From DATEZO01 sp035255485 (GTDB lineage Bacteria > Pseudomonadota > Gammaproteobacteria > Burkholderiales > Burkholderiaceae_D), in assembly GCA_035255485.1 (NCBI GenBank), contig DATEZO010000061.1, forward strand, positions 1-6,837: a stretch of 6,837 nucleotides of DNA, in the 5' to 3' direction. The position numbers and the translations under genes are program-made. Each line of letters opens with the position of its first letter. Within the stretch, counting starts at the first letter, position 1. A model generated the notes under the pieces. That model was not told the origin of the DNA. It made no database searches and was given only the letters and a program-made list of their open reading frames with translations. Below are positions 1 to 5,429 of this stretch, piece by piece.

Positions 1-498
1 GCGCGGATCGTGTTCGCGCGAAAACAGTTTTGCCTGCAACGTGGCAAACAGCGCCGGCTCGTTCTGCAGCACCGGAATCGAGGCAAACGTCATGGTGGTC
101 GGGCAGAGTGCGCCGGCTTCCACCTGCGACTGCATGAAATAACCGGCGGCGCGCGCGACCTGCGCGCCGGCCCTTGGCTGCATCCACGGCAATGCGTGCA
201 GGCCTTCGCGCCGCAGCAGCCCCAGCAGCGCATGCCAGCTCGGGTGGAATTCCACCGCATCGATGCGGTTGCCGAAGCGGTCATGCGTCGTCAATTCCGG
301 CAAATGGCGATTGGCCAAGTCGCCCAGATGCATGACTTCCCGGGTGCCCAGTTCGGCGCCGAAGCGCATCAGGTCCTGCTCATGCCAGGCGGCCTGCTCG
401 CGCTGCACGCCCTCGCGCAAGGCGATATCGGTGGTAAACAGGTTGTAGTTGCAGAGTTCCGGCGTCTGATTGGCGACTTCATGTGTGGTCCATTGCAT
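1..498 (-). CDS. aidB: AidB-like acyl-CoA dehydrogenase, N-terminal part (cut by left window edge)
   Basis: The minus strand is open from an ATG at 498 down to base 1 and gives 166 residues with no stop, so the 3' part lies outside the window. The start MQWTTHEVANQTPEL, the segment LGDLANRHLPELTTHDRFGN, the VEFHPSWHALL motif and the QVEAGALCPTTMTFASIPVL block line up closely with the N-terminus of E. coli AidB (MHWQTHTVFNQP, QVEAGSLCPITMTFA). AidB proteins are about 540-residue FAD enzymes of the acyl-CoA dehydrogenase superfamily. In E. coli AidB binds DNA, is induced by alkylation through Ada and has weak isovaleryl-CoA dehydrogenase activity; database records often call homologues isovaleryl-CoA dehydrogenase. 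The start is supported by homology at residue 1 and by an AAAGGAA ribosome binding site at 513-507, eight bases upstream. No Ada-box-like sequence is evident upstream. The gene is divergent from dnaX. Flavin and active-site residues are outside the window, so activity cannot be judged. Confidence 0.9.
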   Translation of the reverse strand, partial: MQWTTHEVANQTPELCNYNLFTTDIALREGVQREQAAWHEQDLMRFGAELGTREVMHLGDLANRHLPELTTHDRFGNRIDAVEFHPSWHALLGLLRREGLHALPWMQPRAGAQVARAAGYFMQSQVEAGALCPTTMTFASIPVLQNEPALFATLQAKLFSREHDPR

Positions 499-550
499 GA
501 TCGGGATTCCTTTCTGGTTGTCGCCGGATCGCGGCCGGCGCGCCGGAACA

Positions 551-556
551 AGTGTA
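551..556 (-). promoter_or_regulatory. Candidate -10 element for the AidB-like gene
   Basis: On the minus strand this reads TACACT, a good match to the sigma70 -10 consensus, about 50 bases upstream of the ATG at 498. No convincing -35 hexamer lies 16-18 bases further up, so this is only a candidate. A perfect 12-bp palindrome, CCGGCGCGCCGG at 535-546, lies around the predicted transcription start and could be an operator or merely GC-rich chance. Confidence 0.25.
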
Positions 557-683
557 GCGCGATCCTGCCCGGCGGCGGCAGATTCCAGCTTGATGGATTG
601 CCGGTTCTCGCTCATTTTCCGATAGGGCATTGATAGTCATCCTGCAACATATATCCGCATCGGAAATGGAAAACATTCCCTGT

Positions 684-710
684 GAAAAAATATGCCATGC
701 GGGGATGGCA
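684..710 (-). terminator. Terminator-like hairpin with U-tract on the minus strand
   Basis: Read on the minus strand from 710 down, the sequence is TGCCAT, a six-base loop CCCCGC, then ATGGCA, followed by TATTTTTTC. This is a perfect 6-bp stem with a run of six T directly downstream, the layout of an intrinsic terminator, although the stem is short and half A/T. It would end transcription coming leftward from about 710-912, where no convincing protein gene is seen, and would insulate the AidB-like gene from antisense transcripts of the dnaX side. Confidence 0.4.
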
Positions 711-852
711 ACCCGGAAAGCAAGGATGCATGGGTTCCGCTTTTGATGCCATGCTGCCGTTGCGCGTAGCGAGGACGCCGGCCGCCATTTTCGTGTGCTC
801 GCAAGACATGCTTGATTTTGGGCAAAATGCAGCGGCAGCAGGGCGCTATTGA

Positions 853-882
853 TGCAACCGCGCTCCGGCGGTCAGGTAAAAT
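853..882 (+). promoter_or_regulatory. Weak sigma70-like promoter candidate for dnaX
   Basis: TAAAAT at 877-882 is a fair -10 hexamer, with TGCAAC at 853-858 as a poor -35 at 18-base spacing. A start near 889 would leave a leader of about two dozen bases before the dnaX ATG at 913. The leader has no clear Shine-Dalgarno sequence; AGGAAA at 885-890 is about 22 bases from the ATG, too far for normal use. Confidence 0.3.
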
Positions 883-912
883 GCAGGAAATCACTCAACC
901 TTTCGCGCCCCT

Positions 913-2808
913 ATGTCTTACCAAGTCCTTGCCCGCAAATATCGCCCCAGAAGCTTTGATACGCTGGTCGGGCAAGAGCACGTGGTGCGGGCGCTGACCC
1001 ATGCGCTGGAGCAAAAGCGCCTGCATCATGCCTGGCTGTTTACCGGCACGCGCGGCGTCGGCAAGACCACGCTGTCGCGCATCCTGGCAAAAGCGCTCAA
1101 TTGCGAAACCGGCATTACCGCGCAGCCATGCGGCGTGTGCGCGGCCTGCATGGCGATCGATGCCGGTCGCTTTGTCGACTACATCGAGATGGACGCGGCG
1201 TCCAATCGCGGCGTCGACGAAATGGCACAGCTGCTGGAACAGGCGGTCTATGCGCCTTCCAATGCCCGCTTCAAGGTCTACATGATCGACGAAGTCCACA
1301 TGCTGACCAATCACGCCTTCAATGCGATGCTGAAGACGCTGGAAGAACCGCCCGATCATGTGAAATTCATCCTGGCTACCACCGATCCGCAAAAAATCCC
1401 GGTCACGGTGCTGTCGCGCTGCCTGCAATTCAACCTGAAGCAGATGCCGCCCGGCCACATCATCAGCCATCTCGACAATATCCTGGGGCAGGAAGGTATC
1501 GCATTCGACGTACCCGCATTGCGCCTGCTGGCACAGGGCGCGCACGGCTCGATGCGCGACGCGCTGTCGCTGACCGACCAGGCAATCGCTTATGCGGCCG
1601 GCAAGGTGACGCTGGAAGCCGTGCAGGGCATGCTCGGCGCGCTCGACCAGTCCTACCTGGTCCGCCTGCTGGATGCGCTTGCCGCAAAAGAAGGGGCGAG
1701 CCTGCTGGCCGTGGCTGATGAAATGGCGGCGCGCAGCCTGTCCTACAATGCGGCGCTGCAGGATCTCGGTTCGTTATTGCACCGGATTGCCATTGCGCAA
1801 TCCGTGCCATCCGCGTTGCCGGATGACTTGCCGGAAAAAGAGGACATCCTGCGTCTGGCAAGCCTGTTCGATCCGGAAGAGATCCAGCTCTTCTATCAGA
1901 TTGCGGTGCACGGTCGCAACGATCTCAATCTGGCGCCGGATGAATATGCCGGGTTTTCGATGACCCTGCTGCGCATGCTTGCGTTCCGCCCCGGCAGCGA
2001 TGCGGGCGAAGTGCAGCCGGCAGCTGCGCCAGCGGTTCCTGTACCAGTCGCGCGACTGAACGCGGCGCCGCAAACGGCAACGCGAGCGGATGCGTCCCGC
2101 ACGGCGGGCGTCAGCCCGGCGCGCGCGGCGCTCGACGCGGCGCGCAACGGCGCAAGGCCGGTGCCGGTGCCGGTGCAGAAACCCACTGCGGCTGCACCAC
2201 CATGGGAAGAGGAAAATCCCCAGGCAAGGAAAAGCAAGGCATCTGACATACTGAATGCAGCGGCTCAAAAAAAAACGGAACACCCAGCCACTGAAATAAT
2301 GCGTGATGCTGCTGCCATGCCGGCGCAACCGGCAACCGCGCCTGTACCTGCGCCTACGCCCATGTCCGTGCCCCCGTCATTCGAGGCAAACCAGGTCGTG
2401 TTGGCGCCGGTTTCCGGACTGGATTGGGATGGCGACTGGCCTTCGCTGGCTGCAATCCTGCCAGTGCGCGGCGTAGCGCAGCAATTGGCCCGGCAAAGCG
2501 AACTGGTCAAATGCGAAAATGCCGGCGGCGCCATACTGTTTCACTTGCGCGTGGCAGTAGAGACCTTGTTGTCGGCAGGCAGTCCGGATAAGCTGGCGGC
2601 CGCGCTGACCGAGCATTTCGGCACGGCAGTTCGTTTGACGAGCGAGATCGGCGCGGTCCGGCAGACCGCCAATGCGCAGGCCATTGCGGCCCGCGAGCAG
2701 CGTCAGCGCGAAGCGGAAAAAACCATGCAGAGCGATCCGTTCGTACAGACATTGATACGTGAATTCGGCGCAACAATCGTGCCGGGATCGATCAAGCCAA
2801 TTGCTTGA
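913..2808 (+). CDS. dnaX: DNA polymerase III subunits tau and gamma (DnaX)
   Basis: This is the ATPase of the replicative clamp loader, which opens and loads the beta clamp; its full-length tau form also ties polymerase cores to the DnaB helicase. The 631-residue product begins MSYQVLARKYRP as in E. coli DnaX (643 aa), which fixes the start despite a weak ribosome binding site. Visible AAA+ features are Walker A GTRGVGKT (45-52), four zinc cysteines C64, C73, C76 and C79, Walker B with DE at 126-127 in MIDEVHM, sensor 1 ATTD (155-158), the SRC arginine finger (168-170) and sensor 2 GSMRDALSL (212-220). Residues about 365-480 are a Pro/Ala-rich linker with PVPVPV repeats; the C-terminus DPFVQTLIREFGA is typical of tau domain V. 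Codons 452-454 (CAA AAA AAA) lie in a run of nine A, and slippage there would yield a gamma form of about 460 residues. ybaB follows after 126 bases. Confidence 0.97.
   Translation: MSYQVLARKYRPRSFDTLVGQEHVVRALTHALEQKRLHHAWLFTGTRGVGKTTLSRILAKALNCETGITAQPCGVCAACMAIDAGRFVDYIEMDAASNRGVDEMAQLLEQAVYAPSNARFKVYMIDEVHMLTNHAFNAMLKTLEEPPDHVKFILATTDPQKIPVTVLSRCLQFNLKQMPPGHIISHLDNILGQEGIAFDVPALRLLAQGAHGSMRDALSLTDQAIAYAAGKVTLEAVQGMLGALDQSYLVRLLDALAAKEGASLLAVADEMAARSLSYNAALQDLGSLLHRIAIAQSVPSALPDDLPEKEDILRLASLFDPEEIQLFYQIAVHGRNDLNLAPDEYAGFSMTLLRMLAFRPGSDAGEVQPAAAPAVPVPVARLNAAPQTATRADASRTAGVSPARAALDAARNGARPVPVPVQKPTAAAPPWEEENPQARKSKASDILNAAAQKKTEHPATEIMRDAAAMPAQPATAPVPAPTPMSVPPSFEANQVVLAPVSGLDWDGDWPSLAAILPVRGVAQQLARQSELVKCENAGGAILFHLRVAVETLLSAGSPDKLAAALTEHFGTAVRLTSEIGAVRQTANAQAIAAREQRQREAEKTMQSDPFVQTLIREFGATIVPGSIKPIA
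2266..2299 (+). promoter_or_regulatory. Predicted dnaX slippage/frameshift site (A9) giving the gamma form
   Basis: Bases 2267-2275 are nine consecutive A, read in the tau frame as CAA AAA AAA ACG (Gln-Lys-Lys-Thr). The run contains the -1 slippery heptamer A AAA AAA in the correct phase (2268-2274). After a -1 shift the reading is Asn-Gly-Thr-Pro-Ser-His then TGA at 2292-2294, giving about 460 residues. The other alternative frame stops at TAA 2297-2299. E. coli makes gamma by ribosomal frameshifting at A AAA AAG, and Thermus thermophilus by RNA polymerase slippage on an A9 run. No strong hairpin starts within 10 bases downstream and no Shine-Dalgarno-like element lies 10 bases upstream, so transcriptional slippage is the more likely route here. 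The last point is inference. Confidence 0.7.
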
Positions 2809-2830
2809 GAATGACGAATTCTTGAAAGGT

Positions 2831-2863
2831 GCGGGACAGGATGCCAGGCAAATCCTGCCCCGC
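2831..2863 (+). other. Imperfect hairpin in the dnaX-ybaB spacer
   Basis: GCGGG-A-CAGGAT (2831-2842) pairs with ATCCTG-C-CCCGC (2852-2863): eleven pairs with one A:C mismatch and a 9-base loop. It is followed by CAAAACGG rather than a T-run, so it is not a standard intrinsic terminator. It could be an RNA processing or stability element that uncouples dnaX from ybaB-recR levels, or a remnant of a dispersed palindromic repeat. Confidence 0.5.
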
Positions 2864-2920
2864 CAAAACGGAAACGGAACGGAATCAAGCGCAAGCAAGA
2901 CTGTATCCTCAACAAATGAA

Positions 2921-2927
2921 AAAGGAG
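2921..2927 (+). promoter_or_regulatory. Ribosome binding site that decides the ybaB start
   Basis: AAAGGAG is a strong Shine-Dalgarno sequence. Three in-frame ATG codons follow at 2929, 2935 and 2938, spaced 1, 7 and 10 bases from the GGAG. The first is too close, so 2935 (product MMKGQL) is favoured and 2938 is possible. Confidence 0.7.
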
Positions 2928-2934
2928 CATGACC

Positions 2935-3261
2935 ATGATGAAGGGCCAACTGGCGGGGCTGATGAAGCAAGCCCAGGCAATGCAGGACAACATGAAGAAG
3001 ATGCAGGACCAGCTCGGAACGATTGAGGTTGAAGGCCAATCCGGTGCCGGCATGGTAAAAATCGTGATGACTTGCAAGAACGACGTCAAACGCGTGTCGA
3101 TCGACCCTTCCTTGCTGGGCGACGACAAGGACATGCTGGAAGACCTGGTGGCGGCGGCATTCAACGATGCGGTACGCAAGGCTGAAGCCACCACGCAGGA
3201 AAAGATGGCCGGCATTACCGCCGGCATGCCGATGCCTCCGGGATTCAAGATGCCATTTTGA
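2935..3261 (+). CDS. ybaB: YbaB/EbfC family nucleoid-associated protein
   Basis: This is a small DNA-binding protein that forms homodimers with a tweezer-like shape and is thought to coat or organise the nucleoid; its gene sits between dnaX and recR in many bacteria. The 108-residue product begins MMKGQLAGLMKQAQAMQDNM, a predicted long N-terminal helix rich in Lys, Gln and Met, followed by the conserved core with EVEGQSGAGMVKIVM, the VSIDPSLL motif and the DLVAAAFNDAVRKAE helix, and it ends GMPMPPGFKMPF as in other betaproteobacteria. The length fits the family (about 105-115 aa). An upstream in-frame ATG at 2929 would add two residues but lies one base from the ribosome binding site, so 2935 is chosen. 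It is probably cotranscribed with dnaX, although the 126-base spacer contains a hairpin and could hold its own promoter. Confidence 0.95.
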   Translation: MMKGQLAGLMKQAQAMQDNMKKMQDQLGTIEVEGQSGAGMVKIVMTCKNDVKRVSIDPSLLGDDKDMLEDLVAAAFNDAVRKAEATTQEKMAGITAGMPMPPGFKMPF

Positions 3262-3269
3262 TAAATTGT

Positions 3270-3315
3270 GGGACAGAGTTTGTGAGGCAGCTTGGCTGCC
3301 GAATTACTCTGTCCC
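3270..3315. repeat. REP-like compound palindrome between ybaB and recR
   Basis: The outer arms GGGACAGAGT (3270-3279) and ACTCTGTCCC (3306-3315) are perfect 10-bp complements. Nested inside are GGCAGC (3286-3291) and GCTGCC (3295-3300) with a 3-base loop; the two stems are separated by unpaired stretches of 6 and 5 bases. There is no T-run after either arm, so it is not a standard terminator. The architecture resembles REP-type elements spread by RAYT (IS200-like Y1) transposases, and I recall GGGACAGAGT arms as frequent in betaproteobacterial intergenic regions, but this was not searched. Confidence 0.7.
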
Positions 3316-3328
3316 CAACTGACTAGAC

Positions 3329-3347
3329 GGGACAGAGTTCATGAGGC
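3329..3347 (+). repeat. Partial second copy of the REP-like element
   Basis: GGGACAGAGTTCATGAGGC here matches 3270-3288 at 17 of 19 positions; only the TG/CA pair in the middle differs. The right half of the palindrome is missing, so this is a solo left arm, 59 bases downstream of the first copy in the same orientation. It lies 38 bases before the recR start codon. Confidence 0.65.
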
Positions 3348-3385
3348 CTATCCTTTCCATCTTCCCAATTGCCTAAAAGAACCTA

Positions 3386-3982
3386 GTGAAATCGCCTTCC
3401 AGCCTTGATTTTCTGACCGAAGCGCTGCGCCGCCTGCCTGGCATCGGACCGAAGTCTGCACAGCGCCTCGCCTATCATCTGATGCAGCATGACCGCGAAG
3501 GCGCGGCGATGCTGGGCCGCGCATTGACGCAGGCGGTTGAAAAAATCCATCATTGCGCCAAATGCAATACCTTCACTGAAAACGAGATATGCCAGACCTG
3601 CATGGACCCCGACCGCGATGCGTCATTGCTGTGCGTGGTCGAGACACCAGGCGACCAGTTGATGATCGAGCAGACCCTGACCTACAAGGGCCTGTATTTC
3701 GTGCTGATGGGGCATCTCTCTCCGCTGGACGGCATCGGGCCGAAGGACCTGCAACTGGAAAAACTGATCGCCCGGGCGACCGATGGCGTGGTTACAGAGG
3801 TGGTGCTGGCCACCAACTTCACTAACGAAGGCGAGGCGACGGCGCATTACATCAGCGAAACGCTGAAAGCGCGCGGCCTGAAAATGAGCCGTCTGGCACG
3901 CGGCGTCCCGGTCGGCGGTGAACTCGAGTATGTCGATGCAGGCACGATTGCGCGCGCCATGCTGGACCGGCGTTCCACGTAA
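3386..3982 (+). CDS. recR: Recombination mediator protein RecR
   Basis: RecR works with RecF and RecO to load RecA onto SSB-covered single-stranded gaps and forms a ring that encircles DNA. The 198-residue product has the family's usual length and order: helix-hairpin-helix LPGIGPKSAQRLAYHL (17-32), a zinc finger with C57, C60, C69 and C72, a TOPRIM domain (about 80-175) with VVETPGD and the highly conserved YFVLMGHLSPLDGIGP, and the C-terminal GVPVGGELEYVD motif (173-184). The start is GTG: an in-frame TAA at 3374-3376 lies just upstream and no ATG is available, and VKSPSSLDFLTEALRRLPG aligns with other RecR N-termini. The ribosome binding site is poor (AAAAGA, 3375-3380). Unlike the compact arrangement in many species, 124 bases containing REP-like palindromes separate it from ybaB. 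Confidence 0.96.
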   Translation: MKSPSSLDFLTEALRRLPGIGPKSAQRLAYHLMQHDREGAAMLGRALTQAVEKIHHCAKCNTFTENEICQTCMDPDRDASLLCVVETPGDQLMIEQTLTYKGLYFVLMGHLSPLDGIGPKDLQLEKLIARATDGVVTEVVLATNFTNEGEATAHYISETLKARGLKMSRLARGVPVGGELEYVDAGTIARAMLDRRST

Positions 3983-4006
3983 TCGGCTTGCCTCGTTCGC
4001 GACAGG

Positions 4007-4048
4007 CCCGACGCAATCTCGAAGGGGATCTGTCGGGATTGTTCTTTC
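4007..4048 (+). terminator. Terminator-like hairpin after recR
   Basis: CCCGAC (4007-4012) pairs with GTCGGG (4032-4037), and inside it ATCTC (4016-4020) pairs with GGGAT (4025-4029, one G:T pair) around a GAAG loop. The right arm is followed by ATTGTTCTTTC, a moderately T-rich tail. This would end the dnaX-ybaB-recR transcript before the CoA-transferase gene. The internal bulges and interrupted T-tract make it imperfect. Confidence 0.45.
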
Positions 4049-4061
4049 ACTGAATGACAAA

Positions 4062-5279
4062 ATGAACAAGACTGCATCAAGCGGCCCGTTGGCCGGCATC
4101 AAGGTACTGGAGCTCGGCACGCTGATCGCCGGGCCGTTCTGCTCGCGCCTGCTGGCCGAATTCGGCGCAGAGGTGATCAAGATCGAATCGCCCGATGGTG
4201 GCGATCCGCTACGCCAGTGGCGCGTCCTGAAGGATGGCACGTCGCTGTGGTGGTCGGTCCAGGCGCGCAACAAGAAGAGTGTCACGCTCAACATGAAAGA
4301 TGCGCGCGGACAGGAGATCGCCAGAAAGCTGGCGCTGGACGCGGACATCATCATCGAGAATTACCGCCCCGGCGTGCTGGAAAAATGGAATCTCGGCTAT
4401 GAGGCGCTGCAGAAGGAGAACCCGGCCACGATCATGGTGCGCCTGTCGGGCTACGGCCAGACCGGGCCGCTGAAGGATTTGCCGGGATTCGGCGCCATCG
4501 GCGAATCGATGGGCGGCATGCGTTATGTGTCCGGCCATCCGGACCGCCCGCCGATGCGCATCGGCATCTCGATCGGCGATTCGGTCGCCGCCCTGCATGG
4601 CGTCATCGGCGCGATGATGGCGCTGCGTCATCGCGACGCCACCGGCGGACGCGAAAGCGGGCAGGGGCAGATGGTCGATGTCGCGCTGTACGAAGCAGTG
4701 TTCAACATGATGGAATCGCTGGTGCTGGAATACGACCATGCGGGGGTGGTACGCGAACGTACCGGCGGCGCGCTGCCCGGCATCGTGCCGTCCAACACCT
4801 ACACGACGAAAGAGGGCGGCAACATCGTTATCGCCGGCAATGGCGACGCGATCTTCAAGCGCCTGATGGCAGCCATCGGCCGCACCGACATGGCGAACGA
4901 CCCGCAGCTGGCGCGCAACGACGGCCGCGTGCCGCGCACCGCCGAGATCGACGGCGCGATCCAGGCATGGTGCGATACGCAGACAATCGATAGCGCACTC
5001 GACATCCTGAAGGCAGCCGATGTCCCGGTCGGCAAGATCTATTCGGTGCGCGACATGATGACCGATCCGCAATTTTTGGCACGCAAGATGTTCGAGCAGC
5101 ATGCGTTCAAGGATGGCACGCCGATCAAGTTGCCGGCGATCACCCCGAAGCTGTCAGAAACGCCGGGCGAGACTAAATGGCTGGGGCCTGAGCTAGGCGA
5201 GCACAACAACGAAATTCTGCGCGCGCTGGGGTATGACGAGTTACAGATCGCGCAATTGCGTGAAGAAAAAGTCATTTAA
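4062..5279 (+). CDS. Family III (CaiB/BaiF) CoA-transferase
   Basis: Enzymes of this family move coenzyme A between carboxylic acids in the cytoplasm through an aspartyl-CoA thioester intermediate. The 405-residue product has the usual length. It begins with the nucleotide-like CoA-binding fold GPLAGIKVLELGTLIAGPF (8-26), continues with AEFGAEVIKIESPDGGDPLR (32-51) and NKKSVTLNMKD (70-80), and carries the conserved RLSGYGQTGP (127-136). The expected catalytic aspartate is D206 in GQMVDVALYEAVFNM, aligning with Asp169 of formyl-CoA transferase. The C-terminal part has the family's DPQF and LGEHNNEIL motifs. The acid and CoA donor cannot be assigned from sequence; formyl-, succinyl- and carnitine-type activities are all known in the family. 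The reading frame is open further upstream, but homology begins just after ATG 4062. No clear ribosome binding site precedes it. It follows recR by 79 bases with a hairpin between, so it is probably a separate unit. Confidence 0.92.
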   Translation: MNKTASSGPLAGIKVLELGTLIAGPFCSRLLAEFGAEVIKIESPDGGDPLRQWRVLKDGTSLWWSVQARNKKSVTLNMKDARGQEIARKLALDADIIIENYRPGVLEKWNLGYEALQKENPATIMVRLSGYGQTGPLKDLPGFGAIGESMGGMRYVSGHPDRPPMRIGISIGDSVAALHGVIGAMMALRHRDATGGRESGQGQMVDVALYEAVFNMMESLVLEYDHAGVVRERTGGALPGIVPSNTYTTKEGGNIVIAGNGDAIFKRLMAAIGRTDMANDPQLARNDGRVPRTAEIDGAIQAWCDTQTIDSALDILKAADVPVGKIYSVRDMMTDPQFLARKMFEQHAFKDGTPIKLPAITPKLSETPGETKWLGPELGEHNNEILRALGYDELQIAQLREEKVI

Positions 5280-5313
5280 GGTGAAAGTCGCGAAGCGACT
5301 CCGTTCTCACCTT
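5278..5313. repeat. Compound palindrome overlapping the CoA-transferase stop codon
   Basis: AAGGTGA (5278-5284) pairs with TCACCTT (5307-5313), enclosing AGTCGC (5286-5291) and GCGACT (5295-5300) with a GAA loop; the unpaired sides are 1 and 6 bases. The outer arm starts inside the TAA stop codon. Downstream is CCCCCTTGC rather than a T-run, so plus-strand termination by the standard mechanism is doubtful. The minus-strand continuation, TAAATGACTTTTTC, is somewhat T-rich. The nested two-stem layout is like the element at 3270-3315, although the sequence differs. Confidence 0.6.
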
Positions 5314-5365
5314 CCCCCTTGCAAGCGGCGAGGTGGCGAGGTTGGGATGGGGTAGTGAGGTTGGG
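5314..5365. repeat. G-rich low-complexity stretch, possibly a degenerate dispersed repeat
   Basis: The stretch runs from CCCCCTTGCAAG into GGCGAGGTGGCGAGG and GGGATGGGG and is strongly purine-biased. CCCTTGCAAG followed by GGTTGGGATGGGG resembles a repeat unit I recall from betaproteobacterial intergenic regions. The matching inverted half is eroded. This is pattern memory, not a search result. Confidence 0.35.
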
Positions 5366-5376
5366 TTACGACTACT

Positions 5377-5411
5377 TTTCGCTTTCATTTTTTGGGGTGG
5401 CATTATTGCCA
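5377..5411 (+). promoter_or_regulatory. Candidate extended -10 promoter for the microprotein gene
   Basis: TGGCATTAT (5398-5406) is an extended -10 (TGn plus CATTAT, four of six matches to consensus), with TTTCGC at 5377-5382 as a weak -35 at 18-base spacing. The -10 is embedded in a small dyad, TGGCA-TTAT-TGCCA (5398-5411), which could be a protein-binding site. The surrounding 5375-5415 is A/T-rich compared with the neighbouring genes. A start near 5413 would give a leader of about 17 bases. Confidence 0.35.
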
Positions 5412-5419
5412 TTCTCGTT

Positions 5420-5427
5420 AGGGGGAG
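5420..5427 (+). promoter_or_regulatory. Ribosome binding site for the microprotein
   Basis: AGGGGGAG lies directly before the ATG at 5430. The AGGGGG core is four bases from the start codon, slightly close but workable. It is a stronger signal than those before dnaX, recR or the CoA-transferase. Confidence 0.5.
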
Positions 5428-5429
5428 AC

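Larger units (their letters stand above)
499..912. other. Divergent intergenic region between the AidB-like gene and dnaX
   Basis: These 414 bases hold no reading frame that looks like a protein: the short frames present have neither recognisable similarity nor a good ribosome binding site. The contents I can support are a 12-bp palindrome (535-546), a candidate -10 for the AidB-like gene (551-556), a minus-strand terminator-like hairpin (684-710) and a weak dnaX promoter candidate (853-882). The part around 630-700 is visibly richer in A/T than the flanking genes. The conserved core of the 4.5S signal recognition particle RNA, which sits beside dnaX in some bacteria, is not present. Confidence 0.6.

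Noticed and set aside
10..633. Long plus-strand frame opposite the AidB-like gene
   Set aside because: It is the antisense shadow of a minus-strand gene with clear AidB homology; its translation is Arg/Gln-rich with no recognisable domain and it has no good start signal.
812..912. 4.5S signal recognition particle RNA (ffs) upstream of dnaX
   Set aside because: The phrase GGTCAGGT at 870-877 resembles the start of the conserved core, but the following CCGGAAGGAAGCAGCC part is absent and the flanks do not form the expected long hairpin.
895..1545. 216-codon minus-strand frame inside dnaX
   Set aside because: It is antisense to the highly conserved AAA+ domain, is rich in His, Arg and Gln, and matches no family I know.
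2158..2176. Tandem GGTGCC hexamers in dnaX as a phase-variable repeat
   Set aside because: Only about three copies, and a 6-base unit keeps the frame; it simply encodes the PVPVPV linker.
2829..3026. 65-codon frame spanning the dnaX-ybaB spacer
   Set aside because: It overlaps ybaB in another frame, crosses the intergenic hairpin and has no family resemblance.
3918..4061. N-terminal extension of the CoA-transferase overlapping recR
   Set aside because: The extra residues come from recR read in another frame and from the hairpin region; homology to CoA-transferases begins just after ATG 4062.
5319..5429. Longer form of the microprotein starting at 5319
   Set aside because: The added residues are translated G-rich repeat sequence without a ribosome binding site; the helix, the good ribosome binding site and the ATG at 5430 form a coherent unit alone.
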